Shown here: one piece after another, positions 22,951-35,316 of the stretch
Position numbering within the stretch: position 1 is the stretch's first letter
Layout: each line of letters begins with the position of its first letter
NCBI GenBank assembly: GCA_026874595.1
Contig: CM049306.1
Location: 18,093,019 to 18,157,018, forward strand
Direction of reading: 5' to 3'
Source of the DNA: Sipunculus nudus
Taxonomy: Eukaryota > Annelida > Sipuncula > Golfingiida > Sipunculidae
DNA: 64,000 nucleotides
Notes under the pieces: generated by a model
Told to the model about the DNA's origin: nothing
Databases searched by the model: none
The model's input: the letters and a program-made list of their open reading frames with translations, nothing else
Made by a program: the position numbers and the translations under genes

Positions 22951-23106
22951 TTGCTTTCATTTTCAATTTTGTTATACTTGCACAGGCTTGTTCACCATGG
23001 TTTCCAAGTACAGCACTATCTTAATAACATTCTATTTTGCTTTCATTTTTTATTTTGTTATACTTGCACAGGGTTGTTCACCATGGTTTCCAAGTACAGC
23101 GCTACC
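22951..23106 (+). repeat. 86-bp tandem duplication spanning the exon 5 acceptor
   Basis: Copy 1 (from 22951) and copy 2 (from 23037) share a T-rich tract, the TTATACTTGCACAG acceptor and the first ~35 coding bases (TTGTTCACCATGGTTTCCAA). The offset is exactly 86 bp and similarity fades after about 23018. The decoy acceptor ends at 22985. Because 86 is not a multiple of three, splicing to the upstream AG and continuing to the donor at 23168 shifts the frame and reaches a TAA soon after the next junction. Confidence 0.85.
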
Positions 23107-23167
23107 CTCTGGCCTTTTCCCGGTACAGGACACTTGATCACAAACGGGGCATACCCAACCACCGCAG
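23072..23167 (+). CDS. Gene A exon 5: RYP / metal-histidine exon
   Basis: Residues 281-311 with split codons at both ends. It reads VVHHGFQVQRYPLAFSRYRT then LDHKRGIPNHR in the frame set by exon 4. His303 lies where bovine His347 coordinates the metal; the position of bovine Met344 appears to be Thr300, a tentative alignment. The acceptor (GCACAG before GGTTG) and donor (GTTAGT) are good. Another frame is also open here (a stretch beginning LFTMVSK), but it breaks the family alignment and runs to a stop after splicing. The first ~35 nt and the upstream tract are duplicated 86 bp upstream. Confidence 0.9.
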
Positions 23168-23930
23168 GTTAGTGCATTATTATGAAGCTGATGTATTTGA
23201 AGGTGATTTTGTTTGAATACCCCAGAATCCCTAAACCTCAGGTGCTCAGATTTACGTTTGTAAATGCATCGTTTGCCCGTAAAAATATACGTTACATCGC
23301 CACATTCTCACATATCTGTTTTTTTTTCTTCAAAAGTATGCAGAGGGATGTTAAAATATCCAAATTTCTAAACATCCATGTAATGATCAAATGAGACGGC
23401 TGTGCAACATAAAAATAGCAGATTGTACTTCGCAGACAGCAATACGTAAGGTTGTCAAATCAACGTCGAAGGGCAAACATAACTGCAATTACAACAGCAA
23501 TATTCAGTGATAAATAGCTCAATGACTTTTGGAAAATGCTTACAAGGGTAATCGGTTAGACACGGCGAAATGTTTTTTTTTTTACCAATAAGCATGTTAC
23601 AGGTATTGAAATTATCCTTTCGACAAGCACACCCACTACATGTAACGGTCCTGTGTGTTGAATTCTGTGACCCAGCTTTGCGGAGCTTGTTTAATGAAGC
23701 CAAATACATGCCTACACGTGCAGGAATTTAACTTCTAAAAATAGGATTTACTTTTAACTTATTTAATTAGATGTAACATTCCGATTTTTAATATATCGCG
23801 GACCCGAACACTTAGTGTCAAGTGTTGCCAACAGATGTCACCAGTGTGAAGAGAAAACCAATTATTTAAACCAATTAAGGATGTTTTGTTGATCAAAATG
23901 TCATCAACTAATAATTTTGTTTTGTTGCAG

Positions 23931-24318
23931 GGGATACTACCTAATTCGCGCGGCTAAAAGGTTCGAGAAAGAGGGGCTGAACAGTGCCGTGTACTCCGTT
24001 CTACACTCTGAAGAACCCAAGCTTTATACTAATATATCCGTTCATATAAACCAGAGCGTCATCATGCAGTACGTGGAAGCTCTACTGACTCCTCCCAAAC
24101 CTGGGGTGTCTCCCACACACATTTTACTACAAAGCCAGACGACAGGAAGTAAAGTATCAACAACAAAGGTTCAACTGACAAGTACTGTTACACCGTCACC
24201 TTTGGCGACTGATAAAGGAACAACGGCATATAGCAAAAACGTTTCAATAACCAACACCAATAGTCCTTCAGTAACCCTTACGGATAAAGAGAATTCTGTA
24301 TCTTCCACCAAGAGCTAG
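23931..24318 (+). CDS. Gene A exon 6: C-terminal catalytic segment plus Ser/Thr-rich tail and stop
   Basis: Acceptor TTGTTGCAG at 23922-23930; stop TAG at 24316-24318. Residues 313-440. The first part (FEKEGLNSAVYSVL, then YTNISV) matches the end of the GT7 catalytic domain, where GLNS and the final strand are conserved. The enzyme would normally end around residue 350-360. Here a further ~75-80 residues follow that are rich in Ser, Thr, Val and Pro and lack hydrophobic segments, resembling an O-glycosylated linker. N-glycosylation sequons are present at NIS and NQS. The tail is in frame and ends at a single clear stop, so it is probably real, but transcript support would be needed to exclude a missed splice. 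Confidence 0.9.
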
Positions 24319-25424
24319 GAAAATCAGTCATTAATAGTTGTTATGAGAGATCCCATGATTTCCATAAAACACATCCACCAAAAAGGGTCATTGGTGCGTG
24401 GTAGCGTACGCAAATGAGACAGCATCCATCTGGGGGGGGGGGGGGGGGGGGCGGGTGTTTTCTTTGAATATGTCAGGTGACGCGCAACGCCAATCCTCTT
24501 TTTTTTAGGTGAAGTTATAAGTAAATCAATGACATAATAACACTATCGGGTGTCGGGTATCGGGTATTGCGTGTTTAATACGCCATACGAAGAAGTTCCA
24601 AGGCACAACTTTGTGACAACCTTGTAATGGGATCCATGAACTTTTGCATGGTTGAAAGGTTAAAATAACCGGAACGTTTGGTTGTCGCGTCATGTAAACA
24701 GTATTACATCGCTCACTTGCATCAACCCATAAACTACTTACTAACGATTAACGATATTCAGATGACCTTGTGATGGGATCAGAGATATAAAGAAAATCGG
24801 CAGGTCCGACCAATCAGAAGGATTCAAAAAGGTCACGTGACATCACCGTTTCTTTTAAAACATGTTATAATTGTTACACAATTAGTAGCGAAATTGTAGT
24901 GGAGCAATATTAGTTCGGTAGATTTTCATCCGGACGAAAATCCGAATCACAAAGCTGTCAGCAATGTAATTTTAATGGTCGGGACATTCAGACGTGTGCT
25001 ACTGAGTTCGTGATCTGTTGATAAAAATTGTTTAAGCATTGGACGATATTAATTAGCGGGATTGCTAATGCAAAATGGCTGTGCATATAACAAATATCTA
25101 TCCAGGGTGTAATCCTAGCTGGATAATGACGCCGTGGTCGAAGCACCACCGATTTACTAACGAGTTCGAAGGCCGACAGTGGTTGTGGCCAGTGTTTATA
25201 TATATGCAACAGTTGTCTGTGATATATATATATATATGTTTCTTCATGGAGGTTTTATTTTTAATGCACCGGACGAGTATTCAAGAGAGATTGTCACCAT
25301 GATAAGGGATATACATTTATATTTATTTATTTAGGTCAGTGTATACAGGGTGATGATTGTCACTAAGGTTGAGTTTGTAAAAGTTTTAGATAAATTATCT
25401 GTATGGTTGTGTCAACGAATAAAA
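24319..25424 (+). other. Probable 3' UTR of gene A with candidate poly(A) signal
   Basis: Non-coding sequence after the stop. The first canonical AATAAA I can find in a plausible context is at 25419-25424, followed by T/GT-containing sequence and then a (TA)n tract from 25467. It includes a 20-G homopolymer at 24432-24451. Extent is inferred only from the poly(A) hexamer. Confidence 0.4.
24432..24451 (+). repeat. G20 homopolymer in the presumed 3' UTR
   Basis: Uninterrupted run of 20 G followed by CGGG. If transcribed it could form G-quadruplexes; its length is likely polymorphic. Confidence 0.9.
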
Positions 25425-25458
25425 GATTTCTCACACTTTTGTCAATATGTAACCGATT

Positions 25459-25466
<8 letters not shown>

Positions 25467-25508
<42 letters not shown>
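25467..25508. repeat. (TA)n microsatellite
   Basis: Lies about 45 bp after the candidate poly(A) signal of gene A. Confidence 0.93.
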
Positions 25509-25509
<1 letters not shown>

Positions 25510-25512
<3 letters not shown>

Positions 25513-26600
25513 TTTCTGAAACATTGTAAACTTTTCATTTTCCTCATTACATGAACACATTTAACTGCTTAACGATCTCGGCCTGATTAGATAAACGGAA
25601 GTTCATTTCATCCCTCGAAACTCTGTCCCAATTGAGGTTCCACAAGCTTAAAATCTTGTAAATAACTACTGCGTTATCGGAAAAAAGCTTATTTTTGTAC
25701 ATTCTTAATTGGCAAAAATAAAGGTAAATAAATCTGATCCGTAAAGCAGACCCCATATAATTTACCAGGTGAACTCGACGTCCCCATGTTATGAGCCAAT
25801 CTTTGTGACACAACTGTGATTCGTAAAAGTTCAGGGTTTTCAATAGGAAGAAAACATTGAGAGTGCGGGACGCTGAGGCCGAAAGTGTAAAGGGTCACAC
25901 GAGAGGGGATATGGGTCAAATTTTGATAAAATTTGTAAAGTTTAATCTTTCTTATATTACGTCATAATCTTATCAATACATTTATAAAATGAAGGGTTAT
26001 TATATAATGTTTTGCCTATAATCAAATGTCAAGATCCCTTTTCAGCACATTGTTTAATGATTGAGTGGTTTGTTTAATGTAGTATGCACTAGTCAGTGAC
26101 TGCTACAGGAGCCAGGTGTGATCATCTGTTTTGCAGTCAGAAATCCGCTTGTCTGATTGGACGCTGTGACAACGAGAACCAGGCGTCCCAACGAGATTTC
26201 GAATGTCACAAACGTTTACCTCTGCGTGTCTGAAAGCCCTGTTGAAAAATTATACAATTATGGAAATCCATGTTATATATTTCATCTCCAGCTATGCGAG
26301 ATCTATACACTCACTGATCAGCATCAGTTACTTGGAGGGCTGGTGCTTGCACTACCGTAAACGCAGATACAATTACTAGCAATTGTTTTTGTTCATTTAT
26401 TATTGTCGCCCAGTTAAGATAATTTGATTTAAATCAGTCTATCCGAAATTTAATGTCTGACCCCAAAGGTATGTATAACTTTATACCTGTAAGGTACAGC
26501 GTTTATTCCTGTGGTACATATATTGATAACATTTCCCCCCATTTAAATGATATTTTGATAGGATTAAATAAATTCTTTTTAATTGCATTATTTTTGTACC
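25510..26600. other. Intergenic, nothing recognised
   Basis: Short open frames only; none resembles a known family or shows splice context. Confidence 0.5.
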
Positions 26601-26610
26601 CAGAATGAGC

Positions 26611-27370
26611 AAGCTAACCAAATAGTTGTCCCAAATGAATCAAAGACTGATGTCTGTGTAAATAGCGAATGCCCTTCCCCAATATAGAGTTGTCCCAAAT
26701 AGATCAAATGAATGATGTCTGTGTAAATAGCGAATGCCCTTACGCATAGATGTCCCAGATGGATCAAATGAATGATGTCTGCGTAAATACTAAATAGCGA
26801 ATGCCCTTACCCAATATAGAGTTGTACCAAATGGATCAAATGAATGATGTCTGCGTAAATACTAAATAGCGAATGCCCTTACCCAATATAGAGTTGTACC
26901 AAATGGATCAAATGAATGATGTCTTGTGTAAATACTAAATAGCGAATGCCTTTACCCAATATAGAGTTGTACCAAATGGATCAAATGAATGAAGTCTGTG
27001 TAAATACTAAATAACGAATGCCCTTACCCAATACAAAGTTGTCCTAAATGGATCAAAGACTGATGTCTGTATAAATAGCGAATGCCATAACCCAATATAG
27101 AGTTGTCCCAAATGGATCGAATGACTAATGTCTGCGTAAATAGCGCATACTCCTAACCAATATAGAGTTGTACCAAATTGATCAAATGACTGTCTGTGCA
27201 ATGAGCTCATACCCTTACAAAATATAGAATTGTCCCAAAAGGATCAAATGACTGATGCCTATGTATATAGCGCATGCCCTTGCCCAATAGAGACCTGTTG
27301 GAGCAAATGACTGATGTCTGTGTAGATAGCGCCCAGATGGATCAAATGACTGATATCTGTGTAAATGTTT
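26611..27370. repeat. Tandem array of ~65-72 bp units, about 11 copies
   Basis: Units follow the order AGCGAATGCCCTTACCCAAT, ATAGAGTTGTACCAAATGGA, TCAAATGAATGATGTCTG, GTAAATA. Longer units (72 bp) carry an extra ACTAAATA. Central copies are most alike and edge copies most diverged. Confidence 0.92.
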
Positions 27371-28393
27371 AAAGTCTAGTTTAAATTGAAGCATTTTACT
27401 TTAACCCTTACTTTTAATTTGATTAAAAAAAATAAAATTTCTTAGAAATTTAGGGTGGCAACGATACATTGCAAGATGATGAATTAAGTCTTAAACTTAA
27501 ATTGCTTTACAGAATTCAATTAAAATATTAAGTGTCATCACATTTCATGTTTATAGCCTAATTCATAGTGCATTTTAGATTCTCTTAGTTTAATTAAATT
27601 TTTTAAATACGTTTATATACATCAGCTTCATATATTGAAGTCAGCAGCATAGCAATACTTTTTCACTGAAACGGCACGGGCAAGTTTTAATGTAATATTG
27701 CAAAAAATATAACAAAATACACACAATTTCATAAAAAAAAATCAAATGAAATGTGACATAAGATATCGGATCGATAGCTTAAAACACATAGTGCTTTTAA
27801 ATTTAAAATAATCACATGTAGGATGAACACATCTTTATTCAATCCGACAGGAGAGCAAATGATTTTTTTGAATAAATATTTGAACTGACCTTTAAAGTTT
27901 GAGTAATTTAATGAAATTCTAGTTAATTTTCTTGCTAAAGTTGAATATAGACACTATTTCAATCTTCATAATTTTGTCGAAAACTTATTAAATTTGTTTA
28001 TATTTAATGTATACGTCAAAATACTGTTTTAAATGTTTGTTGTGCACAGGACAGCAAAACTGTGTGATTATTGCATTTAAAGATAATTTTGTTTTATTCA
28101 TTTCCATGTGACATAGTTTATAAAATTAAAAATCTCAGATTTCAAATTTATCAATAAAAGCGGCCATGAAGTTAGCATTTAGAACTGAACCTGATTTTGA
28201 ACAAATTTCAGGCCTTAGGCTTTGTGTAAAAAAAAACTACCGAAGCTACCAAAGCAGCACAAGGTAGGCCTTGTACAAAGTTGCTCGATCAGACCGGCGT
28301 TGACTGGAAAGTACGTCTGCCTTTAGGTAGCAGTAATTACCATACTCATATTACAGCACCTTCTGTACAAGACCACATAAAAGTAATTGTATG
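27371..28393. other. Intergenic, nothing recognised
   Basis: AT-rich; no ORF, repeat or RNA signature that I can defend. Confidence 0.5.
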
Positions 28394-28749
28394 AGGGCAG
28401 TGTTACGTGCCCTATTGTAATAACTTGTAATAATTATTACATTAGGGGTTACAAATGAGCTGTTTCTCGTAACCCCTATTGTAATAACGTGCACTATTGT
28501 TATAATTATTACATTAGGTGTTGTATTTGCAATATATTGGTATACATTGATACCTTTTATCGTGGTAATATAAATAATTTGTTTTCAGCAAAGTATATCC
28601 GTATTTTAGTGCGATATTGTAATGGTACGTTTTTATGATTTGTTTTTATATAAATGACTATTGTATTTTAAATTGATAATCATTTATTTATTATATTGAT
28701 TTTAAACGGGGTTGTGTATAAATTGCATGTGTGTAGTACACATAATAGT

Positions 28750-29800
28750 GACTGACCCTTCATTCATTACAACAGGCAACATTATTATAATTATTTATTA
28801 ATGACTGTTATATTTTGTTCTACATTATCTAGGAATGACAATTATTAAGACATTTTTTGTATGTCATCAGTTTGGACACGTTATGAAAAGTACATGTTTA
28901 CACTTAAAAATCAACATAACATAATCAAATAACTGTAAATTCCTCAATTATTATTTATCTTATTACAGTAGGCAACGTTATTACAAAAGTGTTTGGGCCC
29001 AGTTAACCCCTATCGTAATAAGGTTCGCTATTATAATAACCATTCAAAAACTGATGTCATTTACAATATAAAAAGGGTATTTTAATACTTCCTTAAATGA
29101 AAAGGTTGTTAGGTGTGCTACTACCAATATGTGTATAAATTATAACTGTTCACATAGTATCACCCATGTACTAAAATATCTAAAATATTTTTCTGGCTTT
29201 AATCATTATTACAATAGGCAACGTTATTACAATAGTGCTGATCCGAGTACCCCTATTGTAATAAAGTTCTTTAATGTAATAACCACTGAATTACCTATGT
29301 CATTTACGGTATAAAAGGTGTTTTAATATTTATTAAAATGTCACATTTGTATGGTTTATAAATGCTAAAATGTCTGTAAATTATAGCTGTTCTTAATTTA
29401 TGTTCATGTGCTACAAAAATATCCATAAGATTTTCCCGGCACTAATTTTATTACAATAGTCAAAGTTACTACAATAGTGGTGGGGTCAGAGTAACCCCTA
29501 ATGTAATAAAGTTCCTTAAAATAATAACCACTTAATTACATTTGACATTTACGGTATAAAAGGTGTTTTAATAAGTGTTAAAATGCGACAATTCCTTAAT
29601 TTACAAATGCTAAAATGTCTGTAAATTATGACTGTTCTTAATGTATCTCCATGTACTACAACAATATCCATAAGGTTTTTCTTGCATAAATTTTTATTAC
29701 AATAGCCAAAGTTATTACAAGAGTGGTGGGGTCCGAGTAACCCCTATTGTAATAAAGTTCCTTAATGTAATAACCACTCTATTATTCATGCTATTAACTG
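28750..29800. repeat. ~245-bp tandem array inside the long-TIR element
   Basis: Units contain TATTACAATAGGCAACGTTA, CCCCTATTGTAATAAAGTTC and TTTACGGTATAAAAGGTGTT. Recurrences near 29010, 29250, 29496 and 29741 are about 240-247 bp apart; outer copies are degraded. Confidence 0.88.
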
Positions 29801-30114
29801 TAATTAAAAGGTACTCTAAACGGTACACGTATTGAGAAAAATAGGAGGTGAGATTCCTCATGATCGTAATGTGAAGCAAAGTTTTCGGATTGTACCCAGG
29901 AGCAACACATAGAAAAAATTGCATGCCGCCGGCGCCGTGCAGGTTTATAGAAAATATCTCCACACGCATTCCGTATTCCATACATAAGGAATCTTACACG
30001 TTACTTCTGTGGAAATAAGCCCTCGAAACTTGTCCAAGTCGGCTTTTCGGGCGCATTTCCCATGGGGGTTAGGTGAGCTTAAGTCATTTACTTACTTAAA
30101 ACAATAGCGCAAAG

Positions 30115-30116
<2 letters not shown>

Positions 30117-30162
<46 letters not shown>
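30117..30162. repeat. (TA)n microsatellite
   Basis: Inside the long-TIR element. Confidence 0.93.
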
Positions 30163-30166
<4 letters not shown>

Positions 30167-30484
30167 TAAACAATTGTTTAAACTACAATATTTCAAGTAT
30201 GTTTTAAGTAATAGGAATAATAAAAGGAACAGAGCCATGGTGATAGTAATAGAACTCCGTAAATGAAACAGTAAGCGTGCCTGAGCAGTGAGAAATTTTT
30301 GTTCGGGCAATTTTTGAATTTTTAGAAGATGACATTTAATATGTTGATGTGAATGCATATCTGTAAAAAACCGTAAAACGTATGATAAAGCAACTATATT
30401 TGAAAAAGAAAATGTTTGCTGTTTAATCAGCGATACTTGCTTTCACGTTGGTCGATGGTCTTGAAGTGGAAGTGTCAGTGTAAA

Positions 30485-30486
<2 letters not shown>

Positions 30487-30540
<54 letters not shown>
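30487..30540. repeat. (TA)n microsatellite followed by CA/TA
   Basis: Second TA tract inside the long-TIR element; continues as ACACACAC and mixed TA to about 30560. Confidence 0.93.
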
Positions 30541-30549
<9 letters not shown>

Positions 30550-31725
30550 TATATATATACAGATATACATACATGGGAAAATTAATCTTTTAAAACCTAG
30601 ACACAATACAAATATTGTGTGTATACATTATATATATTTGTATATAATATATATAGTGTCTGTGTCTGAAAAGGTTTATTTTTCCATGTTTTCACGTAAA
30701 TCTCGAGTAATTAGACACCATAGGAGAAATTTAGCGACGGGTCTGTCGCAGCGCCATATAAGAAAAAAAACACCAGGATATCCACAGGGTGAACTCGGTC
30801 CATAGAAACCCACACGCCGACCTCCTGCCGAACTCAAGCGCAACTTTCAAATTCCAAGAGAAAAAAATATGTCAATCTCAATAACCTAACAATCTGTATG
30901 GATATCACTCAGAACAGGAGTGTAACAAAGAAATGTATGAACACCTGTTTGTTACTACCCTATAAATGTCACACAACAATAGTCTAATACCGTGGTTAAT
31001 ACATTATTGGACGTTATTACAATATGGGCTGCCCGGTCCAACCTGTATTGTAAAAACGTTGCCTATTGTAATAATTAATCATGATACTATTGTTTACAAA
31101 TAACAAAATAGTTCTTAATTGGAATTAAATGAAAATAAAAAATAATTTCAAGAATAAAGCAATAATTGTCCTAAAATTATCCGATCATATAATCCGGCTT
31201 ATTTTTATTTAGATATATTACTTATATGATATATAACATTAATTATAGTATAATTTATATATAACATATAATTTTATAATAATAATAATTTAATTGACGG
31301 GCAAAAGTCGGCTATTCACTAGCCCTCTCAACAGTATTTAACAGGTAATTACTGTAACATTAAGTGTTTGCTAAATTCACAAATGTAATTTGGTCAAGGG
31401 ATAATAATATTCATTAACGATGGTGATATTTTATAATATTATAAATTACAATTTACGTGTCTATAGGTATCAATTTGTGTGTGGTATCACAGAAATCACA
31501 TTTTTTAAACCAAATCTTGTGTGCAAAAACCATTGCAACCGCAACCCCTAATGTAATAAAAAATATTATAACAATAGGGGTTGCAAATACAACCCCTATT
31601 GTAATAATTATAACAATAGTGCACGTTATTACAATAGGGGTTGTGAAAACAGTTTAATTGTACCCCTTATGTAATAATTATTACAATAAGGGACATTATT
31701 ACAATAGGGGACGTAACAGGGCAGT

Positions 31726-33055
31726 GCCTTTTATGACTTCATTTGAGACTGAGTAAAGGCCTATGGTCTCAATCAACAAAGTATTTATAGATAACAGAGT
31801 ACTCCAGCCCAGGCCAGCATCTATTAATATTATTGTCTGATCAGAAAGAACCCTATATTGCATATGGATCAGGCAGCGCTGTACCATCATCTGTGATTCA
31901 AATGCATATACACCTGCTGATGCCAATTTGGGGCGCATAATGTGCTCTGTTAACTGCCTTCAGCAGTGACCGGAATGTCTGCGTCCTCGTCTCAAGATGT
32001 ATGAGTTCCTTGCCACGAGCAAAGCTCCACAAAATAAATGTAAAAATATCGATACATATCTTTATCTTTTGGATAGTATCCCACTGAAAAATCTATATTT
32101 TGTTTTACCTTAAAGAATAAAAAAAAATTGAGCCAATATTATATATACATATATATATCTTTAAAGCCCGGTTACGGGTTAATCAGCTAATATATAATTT
32201 TTGGAAAAATTCAAAGGTGAGCTTTAGGTCCTTTGGCCCTTGTTTACTTTCATGAAGTTTATCATGAGGGTACAGAACCATCATGCTCCGTTGCCCCCAG
32301 TCAGCGCCGAACGATCAGGATTGATCCTGTTAGTTGGCCCCCGCCGGTTTGTTGTACCAGCAGAATACAGTCCGTTTATATAGGACCAGCCACGCCCGTG
32401 TAGAGTAGGACTTCATTATATTATGATGAGGCAGACTCCCTTGCTGCAACGTATTATAACACTGCCTTTATGAGAACACACCGCACACTTCAAACCTATA
32501 TTTTAAATACTGGATACCAACATAACATGTTATATCCTTCAGGGGCGTAGCCGACGGGAGCGCAGGGGGACATGTCTCCCCCCTCCCGGGCGGCATCCAC
32601 CACCCCCTGTCCTACCGGAATTTCATTAAGTCTAATAATGAATATTTTTTCTAAAACACAGTCATGACATTCCTGTCATGGGCTCCGCAGATTTTGGACT
32701 TATTTCAATATAATGTTTTTTCTTAAGAAAGGTTAGTTCGGTTTGCATTCCCTTTTACCATCCGTATTATTTGGGAATGAGAGACTCACTGGTCTGGCAC
32801 TGTTTTCAGTGCACAGAGACACTGAGATCGATGTAATTTCTGAGTTTGCCAGTAAACATCCCAGGAAACGTGAGCTTCATGACTTCTTATTAAAGGGCTG
32901 AGGTGTCTGCAAAAAATGTTTGCATGCAGGTGCAGTAATTAATATATTGTTTATTGATAATTCTATATTTCATTAGGTTTGGTCATGCAAGTATGATATT
33001 TTTTAATTTATTAATCTTGTACAACTGATATTTCTAATTTGAATCAAAGCATAAT
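31726..33055. other. Intergenic; one transposon-end-like fragment, otherwise nothing recognised
   Basis: At 32540-32610 a CAGGGGCGTAGCC start followed by GGGGGACATGTCTCCCCC resembles the end of a DNA transposon, but no partner end was found. A short inverted repeat CAGGAT..ATCCTG lies near 32315. Confidence 0.4.
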
Positions 33056-33159
33056 TATGTTGTGTGGAATTATTGTGAGGTGTTATACATACATACGTAC
33101 ACATATACATATACATATACATATATGCATACAGACAGACAGATATCAGTGATGAAGGC

Positions 33160-33620
33160 CTGAAGACCGGACTCGGACTTGGACTCGAGCGTCCTGGACT
33201 CGGATTTGAACTCGGACTCGGAATTAAGAACTCGAATATTCAATCCGAGTCCATCTCGAGCCCATCAGAAGGAAAGCTTTGTAACATATCATGTCATATT
33301 AGATAAAATAAGTGTGAGAACTACTAATAGAATATGACGAAGAGACTGAATATAGCAAGCTTTAGGTCTGAATCTGGAGCTAAATGTAATTATACCGTAG
33401 GGTAAAAGGCATGTATAAACAAACATAAAACATTCGAATGAAAATCTCAATGTTCCATTTTAAATCTCTTTTTATAAAGATTTTTTTTTATTGGACTCTG
33501 ACTCAAACTTGGACTCGGGTCCCAGATGACTCGGACTTGCAGAAGGTGGACTTGGATTCGAACCTGAAGGACTCGGACTTGGACTCGGAATCATGGAGCC
33601 TGAATACGTAGCCGTAAATA
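33160..33620. repeat. GGACTCGGACTTGGACTCG-type simple/subterminal repeat clusters
   Basis: Two clusters (about 33163-33262 and 33493-33598) of a degenerate hexamer GGACTC/GGACTT, separated by ~230 bp. A third cluster lies at 37272-37425. All three contain or border CGAGTCCATCTCGAG-like motifs, so they are one family. Confidence 0.75.
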
Positions 33621-33909
33621 CACCACTCAGTCGGCTTTTATACTGGAGTGATAGGCTTATTCCTAGGCGTGATTCCAATCATATGAACAACAAAGTTGCC
33701 GTGTCACGAATCAAAGTATGATACCTTACATCATTCCTGGGTATTTGTTCCCATTCTACTCTAAGTAGAATTCATTTTCTTTTATTTTGTTGGTGAAGGT
33801 AACCGCCTCCATTTTTCAAGCTAACTTATCAAATTATTAAGCAAGGTATGTACATCTACAGAGTTCTATTTCGGTGGTAGGACTACATGACAGTGCGGTA
33901 ACACACGCT

Positions 33910-34170
33910 TGTTGTCATTTTCTTGTAGACCCTGGTGTCACTTGGCCCAGGGTTTACCGCACCTGCAGTTTCTGGGTTGTAATTATCCCCTTTGCTGGGA
34001 CATAACACTCGTTTGTGAGTAATAATCAGCTGTGGGATACAGCCTTTACAGCCTTTACATTAAGCCTGCAGAGTGTTAACTCTGATTGGGCCAAATCTCA
34101 CAACTCCTCGGCTGAGACTTGAACCCACGACCTCCTGGTTTTGATTCCTGTATTCTCCCCCTAGAGAACA
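33910..34170 (-). mobile_element. Possible tRNA-derived SINE (minus strand)
   Basis: On the minus strand a B-box-like GGTTCAAGTCT follows AGGAGGTCGTG, as in a tRNA anticodon/T-arm region. The A box is not clear and no tail or target duplication was identified. Confidence 0.3.
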
Positions 34171-35241
34171 GATACCGGTCACAAAGAATACATGTAATAT
34201 CTTAACTGTTAACACTTTTAAATTACACTATAGATTTTGTCCCAAATTACCTCTGCCATAACTGTGTTCTCAAATTAACCATTTATTCAGAATTCTTTAA
34301 TAAATGGCCTGTGATATCTTTTAATACATTATGACACAAATTACACTCAACTACCTTACCTTTCGGGTATACTTAATCTGTTTTCCTAATAAAAAAATGC
34401 TACTCTAACAATCAAGATTTCTCTTTGGTTAAATTAACACATATCCATAAAAAATCGACCAGTACTTTTTGTTATCCTTGTTGCTAGCATTTTAACGACT
34501 GCATTAAGTTTAATAATCTATACATGTTCAAAAAATGGACCTTTTAAGAGAAAATAAGATAATAAGATTTATAATTTTCATGCTTATACAAGAAAGATAA
34601 AATATCTTAAACGTATTCCTTCATTCCCCTGTTTTATATACACACCAATAACACGGTAACCAATACAATCGAACTATATGTTAAGCTGTGCTGTCAGATT
34701 GCAAATCCATGTATCGAGAATATCTGCACACGATATAATATTATTGTATGTGTCCTGTTCCATCAATGTATAATAGGTATTCGACATAACGAATAATATA
34801 ACAAAAAATTCCTGTATTGCAATATGAAAATAATGGTGGATAGTTTTAATAACCAAATGTTTTTCCTTGTGTAAAGCCCCCCCCCCCCCTCAAAAAGGCC
34901 ATTACCGTAAACATGATTATGAGCTGTGCACCGACTATCTTGCCAAGAATACTTGAATGACACATGTTAAAAGAAGCAATGGAGCATATAACTATGTTAA
35001 ATACAAACAAAAGAACAAACAGGTCGAGTGTTCACTACATAGAATTACACATGCACCAGTGTTACATAGTTGTACATTGACACAACCTTTTAATCACAGT
35101 TTTCATTTTAGGGGCATGTGAATATGAAAGACTCCCAAGTCTGTTGGGAGTAAAGGTGTAATATTGAGACTCGTCAGTGTCAGTGGCCCGGAATGCACAA
35201 TGTAAACAAAAGCAGGCATACAGCAATGTATGATTATCATA

Positions 35242-35316
<75 letters not shown>

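Larger units (their letters stand above)
223..24318 (+). other. Gene A: complete beta-1,4-galactosyltransferase-family gene, six coding exons
   Basis: Joining 223-514, 20442-20674, 21290-21480, 21885-22007, 23072-23167 and 23931-24318 gives 1323 nt, an exact open frame of 440 residues plus stop. Every intron starts with GT, ends with AG and keeps phase. The product is a type II membrane glycosyltransferase (GT7 family) expected in the Golgi, where family members transfer Gal or GalNAc from the UDP-sugar to terminal GlcNAc or another acceptor. Recognisable landmarks are the anchor (residues ~16-33), VPYRDR (UDP contact), DVD at 207-209 (metal site), GWGAEDDD at 269-276 and the C-terminal GLNS...YTNISV block. 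The exact member (galactosyl- versus N-acetylgalactosaminyl-transferase) cannot be fixed from sequence; the donor-gate residue argues against a strict galactosyltransferase. Confidence 0.9.
28402..31717. mobile_element. 3.3-kb long-TIR DNA element with perfect 8-bp target duplication
   Basis: AGGGCAGT directly flanks both ends (28394-28401 and 31718-31725). The left end GTTACGTGCCCTATTGTAAT and the right end on the minus strand GTTACGTCCCCTATTGTAAT begin inverted repeats of roughly 150 bp. The arms are built from CCCTATTGTAATAA..TTATTACA modules. The interior has a ~245-bp tandem array and two (TA)n tracts, and no transposase. An 8-bp TSD with long TIRs fits MULE-like or hAT-like non-autonomous elements. 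Confidence 0.9.

Noticed and set aside
22921-23172. Open frame of 83 codons over exon 5 of gene A
   Set aside because: It reads the second copy of the duplicated exon start out of the family frame; phase from exon 4 and the RYP...LDHKR alignment require the other frame.
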